DNA of 64,000 nt, taken from the NCBI RefSeq assembly GCF_000002075.1, contig NW_004797359.1, positions 890,998-954,997 on the forward strand. The letters are read 5' to 3'. The translations under genes and the position numbers were made by a program. Positions 27,301 to 36,900 of this stretch are shown one piece after another. The notes beneath the pieces are model-generated. The model did no database searches, was not told the DNA's origin, and saw nothing but the letters and a program-made list of their open reading frames with translations. This DNA is from Aplysia californica. Its lineage: Eukaryota > Mollusca > Gastropoda > Aplysiida > Aplysiidae. Numbering within the stretch: position 1 is the stretch's first letter; the number at the start of each line of letters is the position of its first letter.

Positions 27301-27948
27301 GAAACCAAAACACGGCATAACTTTAATGTACGAAGTAGAGACATTTTTTGTTTCTCTGAATAATTAAGACAAAATGACCCCAAAAAATCTCATTTTGTGT
27401 TTTTTGAAAAATTTTAAGGGCAGTATTCATGGAAAGGTACTGTTTCTGGCTGTTCCCTGAAAGTGAGTCTTCACTTTTACAAAATGTCAGTCTTTACTAG
27501 TAGATTTTAAAAATTCAAAGATCTCAATCCTTCCTTGCACTTCACACAAGTATATTTCGTAGGACGTTGAGACAAGCTAAGAAGAATTGTGCTCTCAATG
27601 TACTTTCTCTTAATTCAAGCAGATTTAATATCATCATTTTTGCAAGACCAAAGGAAGAATCAGATTATATTCACAGCAAAATATAATAAACAAAAATAAA
27701 AAGATCCCGATACATTTGTACAAATGAATCATGGTCTGCGTGTATACTTGTTCTCCTCACCTCATGAGAAAAAAACAAATCGATAGCTCTCTTCACATCG
27801 AACTTGCGAGCCATAAGAAACTTGCAACCCGTTCCCCATGATACTGGTGATCTGTGCCTCTGACCTTGGGACAAGTTGACTTCACTAAGAAAATCTTGTA
27901 TGGCCTGAAAACAACAAAGTTGCACCTCATAAAATAATCTAGCAACAC

Positions 27949-28007
<59 letters not shown>

Positions 28008-31000
28008 CAGCTTACATTTACATATTTTACCAGCATTCATTACAGAGGGGTACATTCATACCATGGAAGGAAATTTCCAACAGAAAATGCATAATATTAT
28101 TATTATTATTATTATTATATATAAAATGAAAAATCAATATTGTTAAAAATCTTGACATCTTTGCCAATGAAATCAAAGAAAATACTTGGTGTAAGGTTGT
28201 CCTTTTGATATTGTTTTATGAGATATTTCAATCCTAACTTATTTGTACAAAGTCATTCAAAGACCCAGTTTTCACAATCTTCTCAACACTGAAAATTACC
28301 TGATGCCAGCTACCTCTCTCCTGATTTTTACCCATTTGCAAAATGAGCTCGAAAAGGTAAAACAGTGCCCAAAGAATTCCCTACACCTAAATTCTTAATT
28401 TAATTAAACTGTGCACATAATACAGCCTCTATAGGTGCAAATGTTGACAAACTCAACACTTTCTTTCCATTTAGTAAATTGCAGAACCCAACACACTCAA
28501 GTACAAAAACATAAATTTAAAAAAACTCAGTGCAACTGCAGTCTTGACAGTGTTATGTACTAATAAAAGTAGGGACAGAAAATCTGACTTCTCGGAGCAG
28601 CAGGTTGTAAACTACAATCAAAATCCAACATTACACACAACAGAGGGAAATGACCAAACATCACAAAAATGACACTTATAGTTAGTCAAACTCATAACAT
28701 CACTGGTTTGTTGTTGGTAGTGAATGTGTGATCACCATTCGGATAACATCGTCCCTTATACCTTAATCCAATAAGTCAAAGGATGAACTGCCACAAGATC
28801 AAGATGAATAGAAGCTGAAAAGTTTAACGTACCCGGTATATACATCACAGAAAATATAATATCAGCATTTTCCAGAAAGAAATAATAGAGCCAATACACA
28901 ATAAACAGTAATTACCAAATTATTATTTTTTTTAGACCAAGGTCCTGAAAAAAAATCCATGTCCTAAATTATCTGTGCTATCTTTGAGCAATCTTGCGAT
29001 GATATCTGGCACACAGAAATTAGAAGCTTGTACAAAATTATTTGTGTTCAAAAGTGAAAAAGAAACAATTAACTTTCTCAAGGTATGATGAACTACACAA
29101 CAAACAAACAAAAAGTAAAAGTAAAAGTAAAAGTAAAATTTTTCATCTTCAAACAACAATTATTGTCAGCACCAGAATTCATGGAACACTTAAGAAAAAA
29201 ACAGATAATTTATTCAAGATTAAAACTGAAACACAAACTGGAAGATACTACACTACTACACTCATATCACTGCTCTGTACAATCTTGTGAGACCATTTAT
29301 TACCCCTCGACTCCGAAGAAAGCCTAATATATGAACAACCCTGTATGTTAACCCTAAAAAGATTAGCTTCACACAAAGACACAAACTACAAAAATATCTT
29401 CCAAGAGCTACCATTATGGGCACACCTACTTGTTGACTGCTATTCATGGATTTTCAACACACATAAACTTTAGAGGAATGAAAGTTAAAAAAAAGAATGG
29501 ATTCTGCTCTGACGAACAGGTTGGCTGTCACGAGAGAATTCTACATTCAGGTTAAAACTTCAATAAAATAAAATAAGCATGTGTTCAGCCAATTATAAAA
29601 CAGTATCAATTTGCACGTCCAACCTCATTCATTTAAAGACTACTTTGAGATCCCACCGTCCATTATTTATTTAAAAAATTTAACTTTACCTAAACAAACA
29701 CATGAAACCATGCTAAAAATGATATCTGCAGTCATGTCAAAAAAGTGTTTGAAACACCATGGGAGAAATGATTAGTAAATAGAGAGATCCGTCTCCACCA
29801 AGCATTGCATCATTATAATTAAATATGAACAGGAGATTAAAATAAGAAGATTTTGACCCACATTTAAAATTATGCCTTATAATATAAAAACTGACCTGAG
29901 TCTGACAGTAAAGAGTTTCGTATAGACATGTTTACCCATAAAAAAGAAATATTAAAATCCATCATACCAGACCCTTGCATTATCACTTTCAGGGGGAACA
30001 CCCATTCTTTTAGACCTATCAAACCACTCCACAGAAATGAAATGAAATTATCTATTGACTGCTGGCTAAGTACCTAGGTTGGCAGAACAAAACAGAATGG
30101 TGGCAGAAGCTAACCAAAAACTCTCAATTTGCACAATTGAAGAAACTCAAGAAAGAAATTTTATCCTTACGTATTCAGTTAATCCTGTACCTGTGATGGT
30201 TCATAGCCTGTAGCATAGCCACAGAGTAACTCGTTATAGAGTAGGCAGTTTCACAAAAAATTCAAACTTAACACTGAGAAAAGCCTTTATAATACTTTAT
30301 ATTTATAAAATGTGAATTGTTTTCTTTCCCAATTTCCATGCTCAGTGGATGGTGAGAAAGTGGCTTTGTTTTGCTGGACACAGAGATGAGAAACTGGGGA
30401 GCTGCAGACTGTCCCTATGTTGATGGATTCATTTAAAACATTTTTAGATTACTTTATGATTTATAAATTTATACAATTGCGCATTTTTTTAATTTGTTGT
30501 TGTCCATAGCCCAAGTAATAGCATTGAAAACCATCAAGTGAAGAGCAATAACCTCCCTCGAACCTTATTCTGTGTTGTCAAGGCATTTGTCTGAGTTGAA
30601 AATAAGGCAGCTCTCATAGAGATCTCCACTTTTTGTTCTTTTCATTGGCACTCTGTTTTACTTTAAACCACTATCCCCTGGGCCCCGAATTCTATGCGTA
30701 TTAGCGTATTTCGGCACCCTCTCTTTCCAATGGGTCCTGAATCAATCAGCACAGCTCCATTTAGCTTTACATGTGCCAAGCTTCAGCAGGTCCAGTGTTT
30801 TTGCAGCTGAAGCGTGTGTGTGAGTGTCAGTCTGCTTGTGTCATTTGTGGTCTAGTTCAAGAGCCGTCTGCATTGGTTCGATACTGAGGTGTGTATGTCT
30901 CTTTCGAAACAAATAAAGTTGTGGTTGCTTTTAAGGTTCGTCCAACGAAATTTGAACTAATTAACTCATTTATGAGGAACTCAAAAAGATCTGGAAACAA

Positions 31001-33406
31001 GACTTCAATTTTTCAATTAAAAGTCTTAAAATAAATTAGCTTGATTTTACATGTTTAACATTTCACATATTTCCTGATAAAAATTGATTGTTTTGAACTT
31101 ATGTTTTTTTCTATCGAACCCATGATCATTCGTCGTAACAATAACAGCATCTAGAAAGGTATTCAAATGGGTGTAACCAGGGACGTAAATGGGGACTTTA
31201 AAAAAAATCTGACAACATGTTACGTAATCAAGTCACCGACAGAGGTGGGAGCCTTTCCGGGGTGGTGGAGGGGTAAGGGGTGTCCAGGAGGCATACTTCC
31301 AGTTTTATTGCTTCTTTTCTTAAAAACAATATTAAGTTCATAACTGACCTCTTTCTCTGGTGCACTTTACGTCTTCCGAGACCTTTCAAACACTGCAAAG
31401 GGGGCCTCTCGTGGCCTGGAGGTTAAGGTGTTTGACTCTCATTCAAAGGTCTGGGGTTCGAATCCAGGTAGCGCCGGAAAAAAAATTTTCTCTAAAAATG
31501 TCTCCTTTCACCTCTTTTCCTGCTCTCTAGCAATGTCCTGTCGTCTGCTTTCGTCTCCACTTTCTGCCCCCATCCCTTCAGCTCTTTTGCCCCCTCCTCT
31601 GGGCTCCTGACTCTTTCTGCAGCCTTTCTACTGCTACTCCTTGGCTCCTTCTTACTGCTGTGTTTCAGCCATACCCTCATCTTATGGCAGGAAAAATCTA
31701 CACCTAGCTTTCTCAGACAAGGGAGAAAAATCTCAAAGGTCCCTTGTGCAAGTTGCCCACGTTAAAACTAAAAGATCTCTTGGTTGTCTAAATTCGAAAA
31801 GAGTAGGCTTTGGCCGCCACCCTGACGGTAGAAGGCATTGGTCAATCTAATTTCATACCTCGGGCTTCTTGCTACCCAGGAAACTTTCCATTATAGTGGC
31901 TCGCAATTCGAGCAGTCTCACGGGCAGTCGTGAGATTTCCCACCCACACTACCCTGACCATCTGCATCACTCAGGGCTCACATGATGGGGTAACATCTAC
32001 GGCCATCTCTATTCCACCCCGAGTGAGAATAGCGTAGGCGAGTGTTTTGGCTATTCTCACCCAGTGGGCGTTCACCGTTATAGCCTAGGCCAACCAGAGT
32101 AGCGTTCACCCTGAACCACAGAATTCTACAGTGTGATTTACAGAATTGTGGAATTCTGTGCCGTGAACAAACGTTCTATTACTATTGTTAGTGTTAGCCT
32201 AAAAGCGTGCAATTTTGTCTGTGGGCAGTGGAGAGAGAGAAAGAGAGGAGTAGCGCGAGAACTTCCGTGAAAAAAAATATGGCGACCCGCATAGTTCGGC
32301 TCGATTTGGAAAGTTAAATAGCCGTAGCATCTTTGTAGACGACCAATTAATTTATTTTTGTGCTTAAACATCATTTTTTAACTTTGTTTTGGTCAATTTG
32401 ATCGTCCACACCGATAGACAGTATTCAGAAAGAGACATAGAGAGAGAGGGGGGGTAGTAGACCTTGCGAGAACTTCCCGGCAAAACAAAATGGCGACCTG
32501 CGTAGTTCGGCTCGATTCGAAAAGTGAAATAGCCATAGCATCTTTGAAGACGATCAAATTAGCAGCTTACTTTTGTGCTATAACATAATTTTTTCTTGGC
32601 TTTTTTATCAATTTGATCATCCACACCAATAGACAGTATTCCGAAATGAGCAAAAACGGGTCTTGTTTCACACCGGGTGAGAATAGCCTACGCTGGCAAG
32701 TCTCACCCGGGGTGAGAGGTAGATCGTATTTTTATTCTCGCCCCGGGTGAGGATAGCCACTTCCAACATCTACTGCCAAATTACACCCCTTCCTTGCCCA
32801 GCAACATGGCCATGGCGTTAAGTCTAGAGCTGGAGGAACTAAACTTGCAAGTTTTGTTTTAAACCAGGGCCGAGCGGGCAAAGCATTTTCCATCAGACAG
32901 CTGAAACCCTCGGAAGGTAGGCCTAGCAGACTTTTCTTTCCGCTTCCTCGTTGGGCAGGTTTCCGTTTTATGTACAGAGAGGTAATCAAAGAGGAATATA
33001 TCAAGGGGGGAGTGGGGAGATTCCGTTAGGTCAGGTATCCATTATATACAAGTTTCCGTTAAGGCAGGTTCGATTGTATCCGCTTGCGTCATCAGTTCAG
33101 GCCCAGGGCCACGGAGAGTTCAGTTTGAGTTTGAGTTAGATCTAGGCTAATCTAGAATCTAGATCTAAGATATAGAAATAGAAACAGTCTGCTGGGCTGA
33201 AAAAGAAAAAGGCTTCCGTGATTAGCGGTCTGGGGCAGGGCTAGTATTCCCAGATCAGCACTAGTCTTTCAGTCTGCTGTAAATAGGAATGAGATAGACA
33301 ACAGGTACAACATTAAGGACAAAAGAAATGAGTTTTGATCATGCCTACATGTTTGGCTTTCTGAATTTATTACCTTCTCTTCCTGTTCCAATACACCAGC
33401 GGCCAT
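11903..33406 (-). CDS. PTPN9: PTPN9 / PTP-MEG2 ortholog, 12 coding exons (gene span)
   Basis: Non-receptor protein tyrosine phosphatase with an N-terminal CRAL-TRIO/Sec14 lipid-binding domain. In vertebrates it sits on secretory and endosomal membranes, binds phosphoinositides and dephosphorylates NSF, receptors and STAT proteins. Joining 12 exons at GT-AG sites, all with matching phase, gives 698 residues against 593 in human. Visible parts: CRAL-TRIO N-region at about 12-60 ([16 protein letters not shown]), Sec14 fold to about 240 ([18 protein letters not shown]), a charged linker 243-390, and the PTP domain about 428-680. The PTP domain has KNRY, DYINANF, the WPD loop (acid D574), P-loop [10 protein letters not shown] (nucleophile C618, R624) and Q-loop Q662, so it should be active. 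The linker is about 115 residues longer than in human. The gene is divergent from UBE2R2. The name is secure; the exact start exon is slightly less so. Confidence 0.93.
12847..13051 (-). CDS. PTPN9: PTPN9 coding exon 11 (WPD loop and catalytic P-loop)
   Basis: It encodes [20 protein letters not shown] and continues to [14 protein letters not shown]. It holds both the general acid of the WPD loop and the catalytic cysteine and arginine of HCSAGIGR. The acceptor is CTTCTCAG|AGT and the donor ACAG|GTTAGT; the final glycine codon is split with exon 12. Confidence 0.97.
13343..13493 (-). CDS. PTPN9: PTPN9 coding exon 10 (PTP domain)
   Basis: It encodes [19 protein letters not shown] and continues to [17 protein letters not shown] is invariant in this family. 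The acceptor is TTTACAG|G and the donor AAC|GTGAGT, ending in phase 0. Confidence 0.95.
13949..14027 (-). CDS. PTPN9: PTPN9 coding exon 9 (PTP domain)
   Basis: It encodes [20 protein letters not shown] and then IVMTT, matching human PLENTYRDFWLMVWEQKVLVIVMTT. The acceptor is CATGCAG|GC and the donor CCAA|GTAAGA. It is too short (79 bp) to show as an open frame and is identified by homology and matching phases. Confidence 0.93.
14737..15757. mobile_element. hAT-like non-autonomous transposon with 8-bp target duplication
   Basis: The ends are inverted repeats: TAGGTACCGCAAACTG on the left and CAGTTTGTGGTACCTA on the right. Both ends are flanked by the 8-bp direct repeat ATTACAAG (14729-14736 and 15758-15765). 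An 8-bp duplication with short inverted ends points to the hAT superfamily. The 1,021 bp between carry no recognisable transposase. It sits in PTPN9 intron 8. Confidence 0.75.
16019..16179 (-). CDS. PTPN9: PTPN9 coding exon 8 (PTP domain start)
   Basis: It encodes [20 protein letters not shown] and continues through [11 protein letters not shown] to [10 protein letters not shown]. It carries the phosphotyrosine-recognition KNRY motif and the structural YINA motif. The donor CAAG|GTTGCC is poor after the GT and is followed 30 bp downstream by 20 consecutive G on the transcribed strand. Confidence 0.95.
16370..16575 (-). mobile_element. tRNA-derived SINE, family 2 (copy c), in PTPN9 intron 7
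   Basis: It has the same organisation as 3105-3320: a tRNA-like head near 16570 on the minus strand, then a body containing CCCGATTGGCCCTGACTGGC. It lies in the intron between exons 7 and 8 of PTPN9. Confidence 0.65.
17736..18406 (-). CDS. PTPN9: PTPN9 coding exon 7 (end of Sec14 domain, long charged linker, start of PTP region)
   Basis: At 671 bp this is the largest exon. It first encodes [19 protein letters not shown], with the LPIQLGG motif that closes a Sec14 domain (human LPENLGG). About 147 residues of linker follow, against about 33 in human. The linker is rich in Asp, Glu, Lys and Ser, with a mixed-charge run ([14 protein letters not shown]) and basic clusters [12 protein letters not shown] and PRKKRP. 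The exon ends with [11 protein letters not shown], aligned to human MTIQELVDYVN. The acceptor is TTTCCACAG|GTT and the donor CTAA|GTGAGT. The linker is predicted disordered; its function is unknown. Confidence 0.95.
18513..19528. mobile_element. TTAA-flanked element, family B, 1.0 kb (CTCATTCGCTACG termini)
   Basis: Inverted ends CTCATTCGCTACG and CGTAGCGAATGAG are bounded by TTAA at 18509-18512 and 19529-19532. A copy lies in opposite orientation at 50832-51830. No transposase is readable. It is in PTPN9 intron 6. Confidence 0.82.
20997..22354 (+). mobile_element. Decayed mariner (Tc1/mariner, DD34D type) DNA transposon
   Basis: Terminal inverted repeats of about 28 bp, containing GAGGGCTGTCCCACGGAAAA, match at all but the outermost base and are flanked by TA. 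The transposase is split: 21159-21407 gives the N-terminal helix-turn-helix region ([29 protein letters not shown]), which ends at a stop. 21493-22089 gives the catalytic core with TGDKTWIHH and [16 protein letters not shown], the first two acidic sites. A frame change near the third site follows: the usual HDNARPH reads as HNGTPH in another frame, so the third aspartate is lost. It cannot be active. It lies in PTPN9 intron 6, same strand as UBE2R2. Confidence 0.93.
22926..23036 (-). CDS. PTPN9: PTPN9 coding exon 6 (Sec14 core)
   Basis: It encodes 37 residues, [20 protein letters not shown] to EKLRDR, matching human GAFPARLKKVLIVGAPIWFR. The acceptor is CAACAG|GGT and the donor CGG|GTAGGT, phase 0 at both ends. 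Confidence 0.95.
23584..23689 (-). CDS. PTPN9: PTPN9 coding exon 5 (Sec14 core)
   Basis: It encodes [20 protein letters not shown] and continues to KILNLLK, nearly identical to human [20 protein letters not shown]. The acceptor is TTTCAG|T and the donor AAA|GTAAGA. The 100-N assembly gap lies in the intron upstream, about 180 bp from this exon. Confidence 0.95.
23806..23868. repeat. (GT)n microsatellite running into the assembly gap
   Basis: The GT array continues to the first N, so the gap was probably caused by this repeat. Confidence 0.95.
23869..23968. other. Assembly gap, 100 N
   Basis: Exactly 100 N, the conventional size for a gap of unknown length. It is in PTPN9 intron 4, so no coding sequence need be lost. 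Confidence 0.98.
24281..24360. repeat. (GT)n microsatellite, about 40 units
   Basis: Pure GT for about 80 bp. Confidence 0.95.
24419..24904. mobile_element. TTAA-flanked MITE, family C (CTCTTTTTATCC termini)
   Basis: Inverted ends CTCTTTTTATCC and GGATAAAAAGAG are exact and bounded by TTAA at 24415-24418 and 24905-24908. The element is 486 bp, in PTPN9 intron 4, beside the GT array at 24281. No coding capacity. Confidence 0.82.
25532..25656 (-). CDS. PTPN9: PTPN9 coding exon 4 (Sec14 domain)
   Basis: It encodes [20 protein letters not shown] and continues to [10 protein letters not shown], matching human DPTGASIALFTARLHHP. The acceptor is CGACAG|CCT and the donor GAAAG|GTCTGA. It ends two bases into a serine codon completed by exon 5. 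The donor is weak beyond GT. Confidence 0.92.
27148..27237 (-). CDS. PTPN9: PTPN9 coding exon 3
   Basis: It encodes 30 residues, [10 protein letters not shown]...LSTEKFTIL, matching human RETRRKEG...LSGKFTILNV. The acceptor is TTTCAG|TCA and the donor TTG|GTGAGT, both phase 0. No open reading frame longer than the exon itself marks it; homology and splice sites reveal it. Confidence 0.9.
27761..27904 (-). CDS. PTPN9: PTPN9 coding exon 2 (CRAL-TRIO N-terminal region)
   Basis: It encodes 48 residues starting [10 protein letters not shown] and including the diagnostic [19 protein letters not shown]. The acceptor is TTTTCAG|GCC and the donor GAG|GTGAGG, both phase 0. This is the helical region ahead of the Sec14 lipid pocket. 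Confidence 0.93.
27948..28004. repeat. (TA)n microsatellite
   Basis: Pure TA run in PTPN9 intron 1, close to the exon 2 acceptor; a short (ATT)n follows at 28096. Confidence 0.95.
31400..31832 (+). mobile_element. tRNA-derived SINE, family 1 (full-length-like copy)
   Basis: The head GTGGCCTGGAGGTTAAGGTG (A-box region) and GGGGTTCGAATCC (perfect B box) resemble a tRNA. A shared body follows with TCTCTAGCAATG, CTCCTGACTCTTTCTGCAGC and TAGGCTTTGGCCGCCACC. Other copies are at 34768-36420 (split), 40324-40694, 50437-50831 (reverse) and 61631-61792 (tail). Confidence 0.85.
32020..32760. repeat. Complex repeat with 212-bp tandem duplication and GGGTGAGAATAGCC motifs
   Basis: Two units of about 212 bp (32222-32430 and 32431-32643) share GCGAGAACTTCC, GTTCGGCTCGATT, ATAGCATCTTTG and ATAGACAGTATTC. 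They are bracketed by several copies of a GTGAGAATAGC motif in both orientations (near 32025, 32050, 32690 and 32750), which looks like the ends of an inverted-repeat element. It lies in PTPN9 intron 1. Family unknown. Confidence 0.65.
33374..33406 (-). CDS. PTPN9: PTPN9 coding exon 1 (start codon)
   Basis: This short exon encodes [11 protein letters not shown] and ends AAG|GTAATA in phase 0. Joined to exon 2 it reads [15 protein letters not shown], matching the vertebrate N-terminus (PEEEQ-ATKQFLEEI). The ATG has A at -3 and G at +4. It was chosen over another in-phase 11-codon candidate at 31859-31891 because of this match. No transcript evidence is available. Confidence 0.78.
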
Positions 33407-33787
33407 ATTTCCTGTTAGGCCTACCACAATTAAATATCTGTTTAAGATTCTAGTCGCAAACCAGCAATGGTAACAGTTAGAAGAAAAATTAACAAATTCT
33501 ATTACGCTCCAGCAAATTAAAGTTTTACAAATTTCATTCAATATTCATAAAATTATTGTTTAGTGAGAAATAAAACTTCTTCTGAGCCAAGCCTATCGTA
33601 ACTTTTTCTTTTACGGCTACATTTATAACAACATCGTGACGTCACTGTTTATTAACGCCATATTTAGACTCACATTCTCACAAAGACTAACCAAATTCGT
33701 CTTCTGTTCCTCGTCCGTTCGTTTTTCTTGAAATTTCTGGCTGGTATTCGATATAACGTCGTTTGAACAGTTCACTGGTACACGGCA
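33407..33787. promoter_or_regulatory. Likely bidirectional promoter between PTPN9 and UBE2R2
   Basis: The 381 bp between the two divergent start codons must hold both 5' UTRs and core promoters, unless non-coding first exons lie elsewhere. No TATA box stands out at a usable position on both strands. A palindromic CRE lies inside, and CCATATT (YY1-like) occurs at 33658-33664 and again over the PTPN9 start codon. No transposon fragment is visible in the gap, in contrast to the crowded introns on either side. Transcription start sites are inferred, not seen. Confidence 0.6.
33637..33644. promoter_or_regulatory. Palindromic cAMP-response element TGACGTCA
   Basis: This is an exact full CRE, the binding site of CREB/ATF family bZIP factors, placed 143 bp upstream of the UBE2R2 ATG and 230 bp upstream of the PTPN9 ATG. 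Its symmetry and central position fit a bidirectional promoter. Occupancy is inferred from the motif only. Confidence 0.55.
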
Positions 33788-33964
33788 ATGGCATCAAGTC
33801 CAGCGGGGAGCGCTGTGAAAGCTCTTCAACTAGAACTGAAAAAGATACAAGCAGAACCTGTCGAGGGATTTCGAGTGAAGCTGGTGAACGATGACAACAT
33901 CTTTGAGTGGGAAGTGGCAATATTTGGACCTCCTGGGACGTTATATGAAGGCGGATACTTTAAG
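33788..33964 (+). CDS. UBE2R2: UBE2R2 coding exon 1
   Basis: It encodes 59 residues from [17 protein letters not shown] to YEGGYFK, with donor AAG|GTAGAC in phase 0. The context ggcaATGG has purines at -3 and +4. The downstream part matches human [19 protein letters not shown] almost exactly. The first ten residues are variable in the family, so the start rests on context and length. Confidence 0.95.
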
Positions 33965-36900
33965 GTAGACAGGCATAATAAGTTTGTATAGCCTAGCCTC
34001 ATTGGGCATTCATATGTAAAATGTCTGGAAGGACTTCCGTAACGAGCGACCACCCCATCAAACACAATAAAGAAGAGGCCTAACTTAACCCTAACACTAC
34101 TAACCCTAGCTGCTAGATCTACCCCTACCCCTAGCCCTCAATTATATATGCTCTGTCTCATAGTGGTCGCTCGTTACGGAAGTCCTCCCAAATGACGAAT
34201 GTCCTTTGTGACTTTTTGGGGGCCTGGTGGTGTCTCCTTGCCTATTAGATTCTTAGCCTACTATCTAGATTTCTAGTCACCAGACTAGAAGAGTCGGCGC
34301 TTTTTCGGTAGTTCCCACCCCGCAACTATTGTTCACGGGTTTTGGCCCCAAGAGTAGGGGGGTTTCAGGGGGGCTTGCCCCCCTGAATTTTACCACAATT
34401 TGATGTTTTGCTGTTGTTAGGTTTGATATCTTAGCTCACCGCGAATCAAACGTATAGATCTAGAATCTAGATGTAGATCAGGCTCAAATAATGGGGGTGG
34501 GAACTACCGAAAAAGCACCGAAGAGTCTAGGCTAAGATTCTAGAGACTGACTAGAGGTAGAGGTCCTGTAGGAGGGAGAGATGGATAGATATATATTATA
34601 TCTAAAATAGAGCTAACAGGGACAGGACCAAATAAAAATTAGAGTACTTTGTGCTACATGATGCATTATTATCGTCCTACGTTTAGATCTAGATTTCTAG
34701 ATCTATAGCTGTTGTTTTTATTTTTATTTTGATGTCACTTTCAAAAGGGATTTCCTACACTGAGTGAGGGGGCTCTCGTGGCCTAAAAGTTAACCCTAGA
34801 AGCGCTCAGCGTTTTACCGGAAGTAATCCGCAAAAAATACCCCGCTGCCACGGCCAATCGGTTGTAAACGTGGGGGTTTGGCATGGAGATACCAGCGGAG
34901 ATACCCAAGATGTAGTCTGCTACTGAAAAATGACCATTTACGGCTCAATAGTTCATCTTTTCTTAAAACTGATAGAATGAGCCATTCAAAAATGATAAAA
35001 ACAGTCAAATAAATAAAACAAAGCGCAAAACGTGAACGCAACAATTAGTATGTTAACACAGCGGAACAAGTGATAACACATAGCCTGTAGTTGCTCAGCT
35101 GGATCGCGTCACTTTATCGATCTATATTTCCGCCAAGAGACGCTCTACGAGGTCAAGAACTTACAAAGTCATTGCTCACTATTTATGACTTTGACCAGCA
35201 ATTTACTAAGTCACTTCATTTTCCATGTAAGGAATACTGAAATTTTCCATTGAACAAGGTCAGCGTCTCTATGCCCTTTATATAGGGCCTGAGTGATTCC
35301 AGGTCAAAGTAGGTTGCCCTATATATAGGGCCTGCGCGCTTCCCGGGTAGCCTGGCTCACGCCCTTTATATAGGAACTGCGCGTTACCAGGGTTTAGGTG
35401 TTGGCCTTTCATTCAACGAAGTGTATACAGACCCGGTAACCGGGAACAAAGTCACGAAGTGTACAGACCCGGTAGAGGAACTCTTTTGTGATTTCGGGAA
35501 GTTTCAGCGCCCAGACCCGGTAGAAATCGTGTGTGTGTGTGTGAGAGAGAGAGGGAGAGAGAGGTGCTAGCAATGTATATGACATGCCCCAGTTGGCAGG
35601 AGGGAACGAGAGAAAGATAGAGTGGGAAATAGGTGGGGAGAAAAAAAGACAGAGACAAACTATGAAAAAGAGAAGGCGAGCAATACACAGAGAGAGAGAG
35701 AGAGGCAGAGAAATAGAGATTGAAATTATGACATTGTTCTTTTCTTCAAATTGCGATTCCTCCAACTCCAAAACGGAGGAAAAACGATCGTTCATCGAAA
35801 AGACATCTGTAATCTTCATTTAGATCTAGATCTAGGCTAGCCGCAAAACTAGATCAAAGATTTATGTCTGCCTAGATCTAGACTTAGGCCATAGATCTAG
35901 AAGAACCTAGATCTAGGTCTACCCTGAGCCAAGAGGGCGCTGAAACTCTCCGAAATCACAAGAGAGTTCCCCTACCGGGTCTGTATACTTTGTGACTTTG
36001 TTCCCGGTTACCGGGTCTGTATGCACTCCCTTCATTCAAAGGTCCCGGGTTCGAATGCGAGTAGCGACCGAAAAATTTTCCTTTCTCTAAAATTGTTTCC
36101 TTTCACCTCATTTCTAGCTCTCTAGCAATGTTTTGTCGTGTGCTTTCATCACCCCCTCAGCTCCTGCGCCCCGTCCTCTGGGCTCCTGACTCTTTCTGCA
36201 GCCTTTCTACTGCTACTCCTTGGCTCCTTCTAACTGCTATCTTTCAGTCACACCCCTGATCTTCTGGTAGGAAAGATCTACACCTAGCCTTCTCGGACAA
36301 GGGTGAAAAATCTCGAAGGGGCCGTGTACAAGTTGCGCACCTTAAAGATCCCTTGGTGTTCTAAAATCGATAAGGCTTCGGCCGCCACCCAGGCAAACTT
36401 TAAAATTTCCTACCTGCTGAAAATGTTAGGTAGGTGTGTCCCACACGCTCATATGACCAGTTGCGAGCGCCGTAAAAACACTTTTTACCAAAAAACAGGG
36501 CTTCCAGTCTTTTGCGGATTTCCGCAAATTAGCAGATTTCTGCAAATGGGAAAATTTCCGTGAAAATTCGTGCCCAAAAAAAAAAATTTATTTTCAAAAA
36601 TGCGAAATAAAAATGTTCCGTTTTTACCAAAAGTCAAAAATAGCCAACCCATACCGGAAGTGCTCTTTTATTTGAAAGTGTAGACAGTGTCTTCTACTTT
36701 CACTTTCTAAAGCACAAGAAGCACAGCATTAGCTCTGTAAACAAAAGGAAGAAATGACGATTGTGGTTCAATAGATCTTGGGCCTGCCAAGAAAAGAAAA
36801 CTCTAGAGAGCTTGATTTTTTTTACCAGACTTGTTTATTTGTAAGTATTGTTGTGGATTTAAGTTGAATATAAGCTGTCAAGTTATTTAGATCTAGAATC

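Larger units (their letters stand above)
34768..36420 (+). mobile_element. tRNA-derived SINE, family 1, split by two later insertions
   Basis: The SINE head (GGGGGCTCTCGTGGCCTAAAAG, 34768-34793) stops at a TTAA. It resumes at 35393 with TTTAGGTGTTGGCCTTTCATTCA, stops again at 35416, and resumes at 36031 with TTCATTCAAAGGTCCCGGGT and the normal body to the TTCCTACC block. Removing the two inserts listed next restores the family order seen at 31400-31832, including the TTAA that the first insert used as its target. Confidence 0.82.

Noticed and set aside
31400-31475. tRNA-like sequence with perfect B box
   Set aside because: The same head precedes a common body in several copies and lacks a paired acceptor stem, so it is the SINE promoter and not a functional tRNA.
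31859-31891. Alternative PTPN9 first exon encoding [11 protein letters not shown] followed by GTATGA, in phase with exon 2
   Set aside because: The exon at 33374-33406 ends LEQEEK and matches the vertebrate N-terminus directly before AIQDFL, with a better context. The 31859 candidate has no such match and borders a SINE.
34086-34140. Telomere-like TAACCCTA pieces
   Set aside because: Only a few irregular units inside a small MITE; no array, so not an interstitial telomere.
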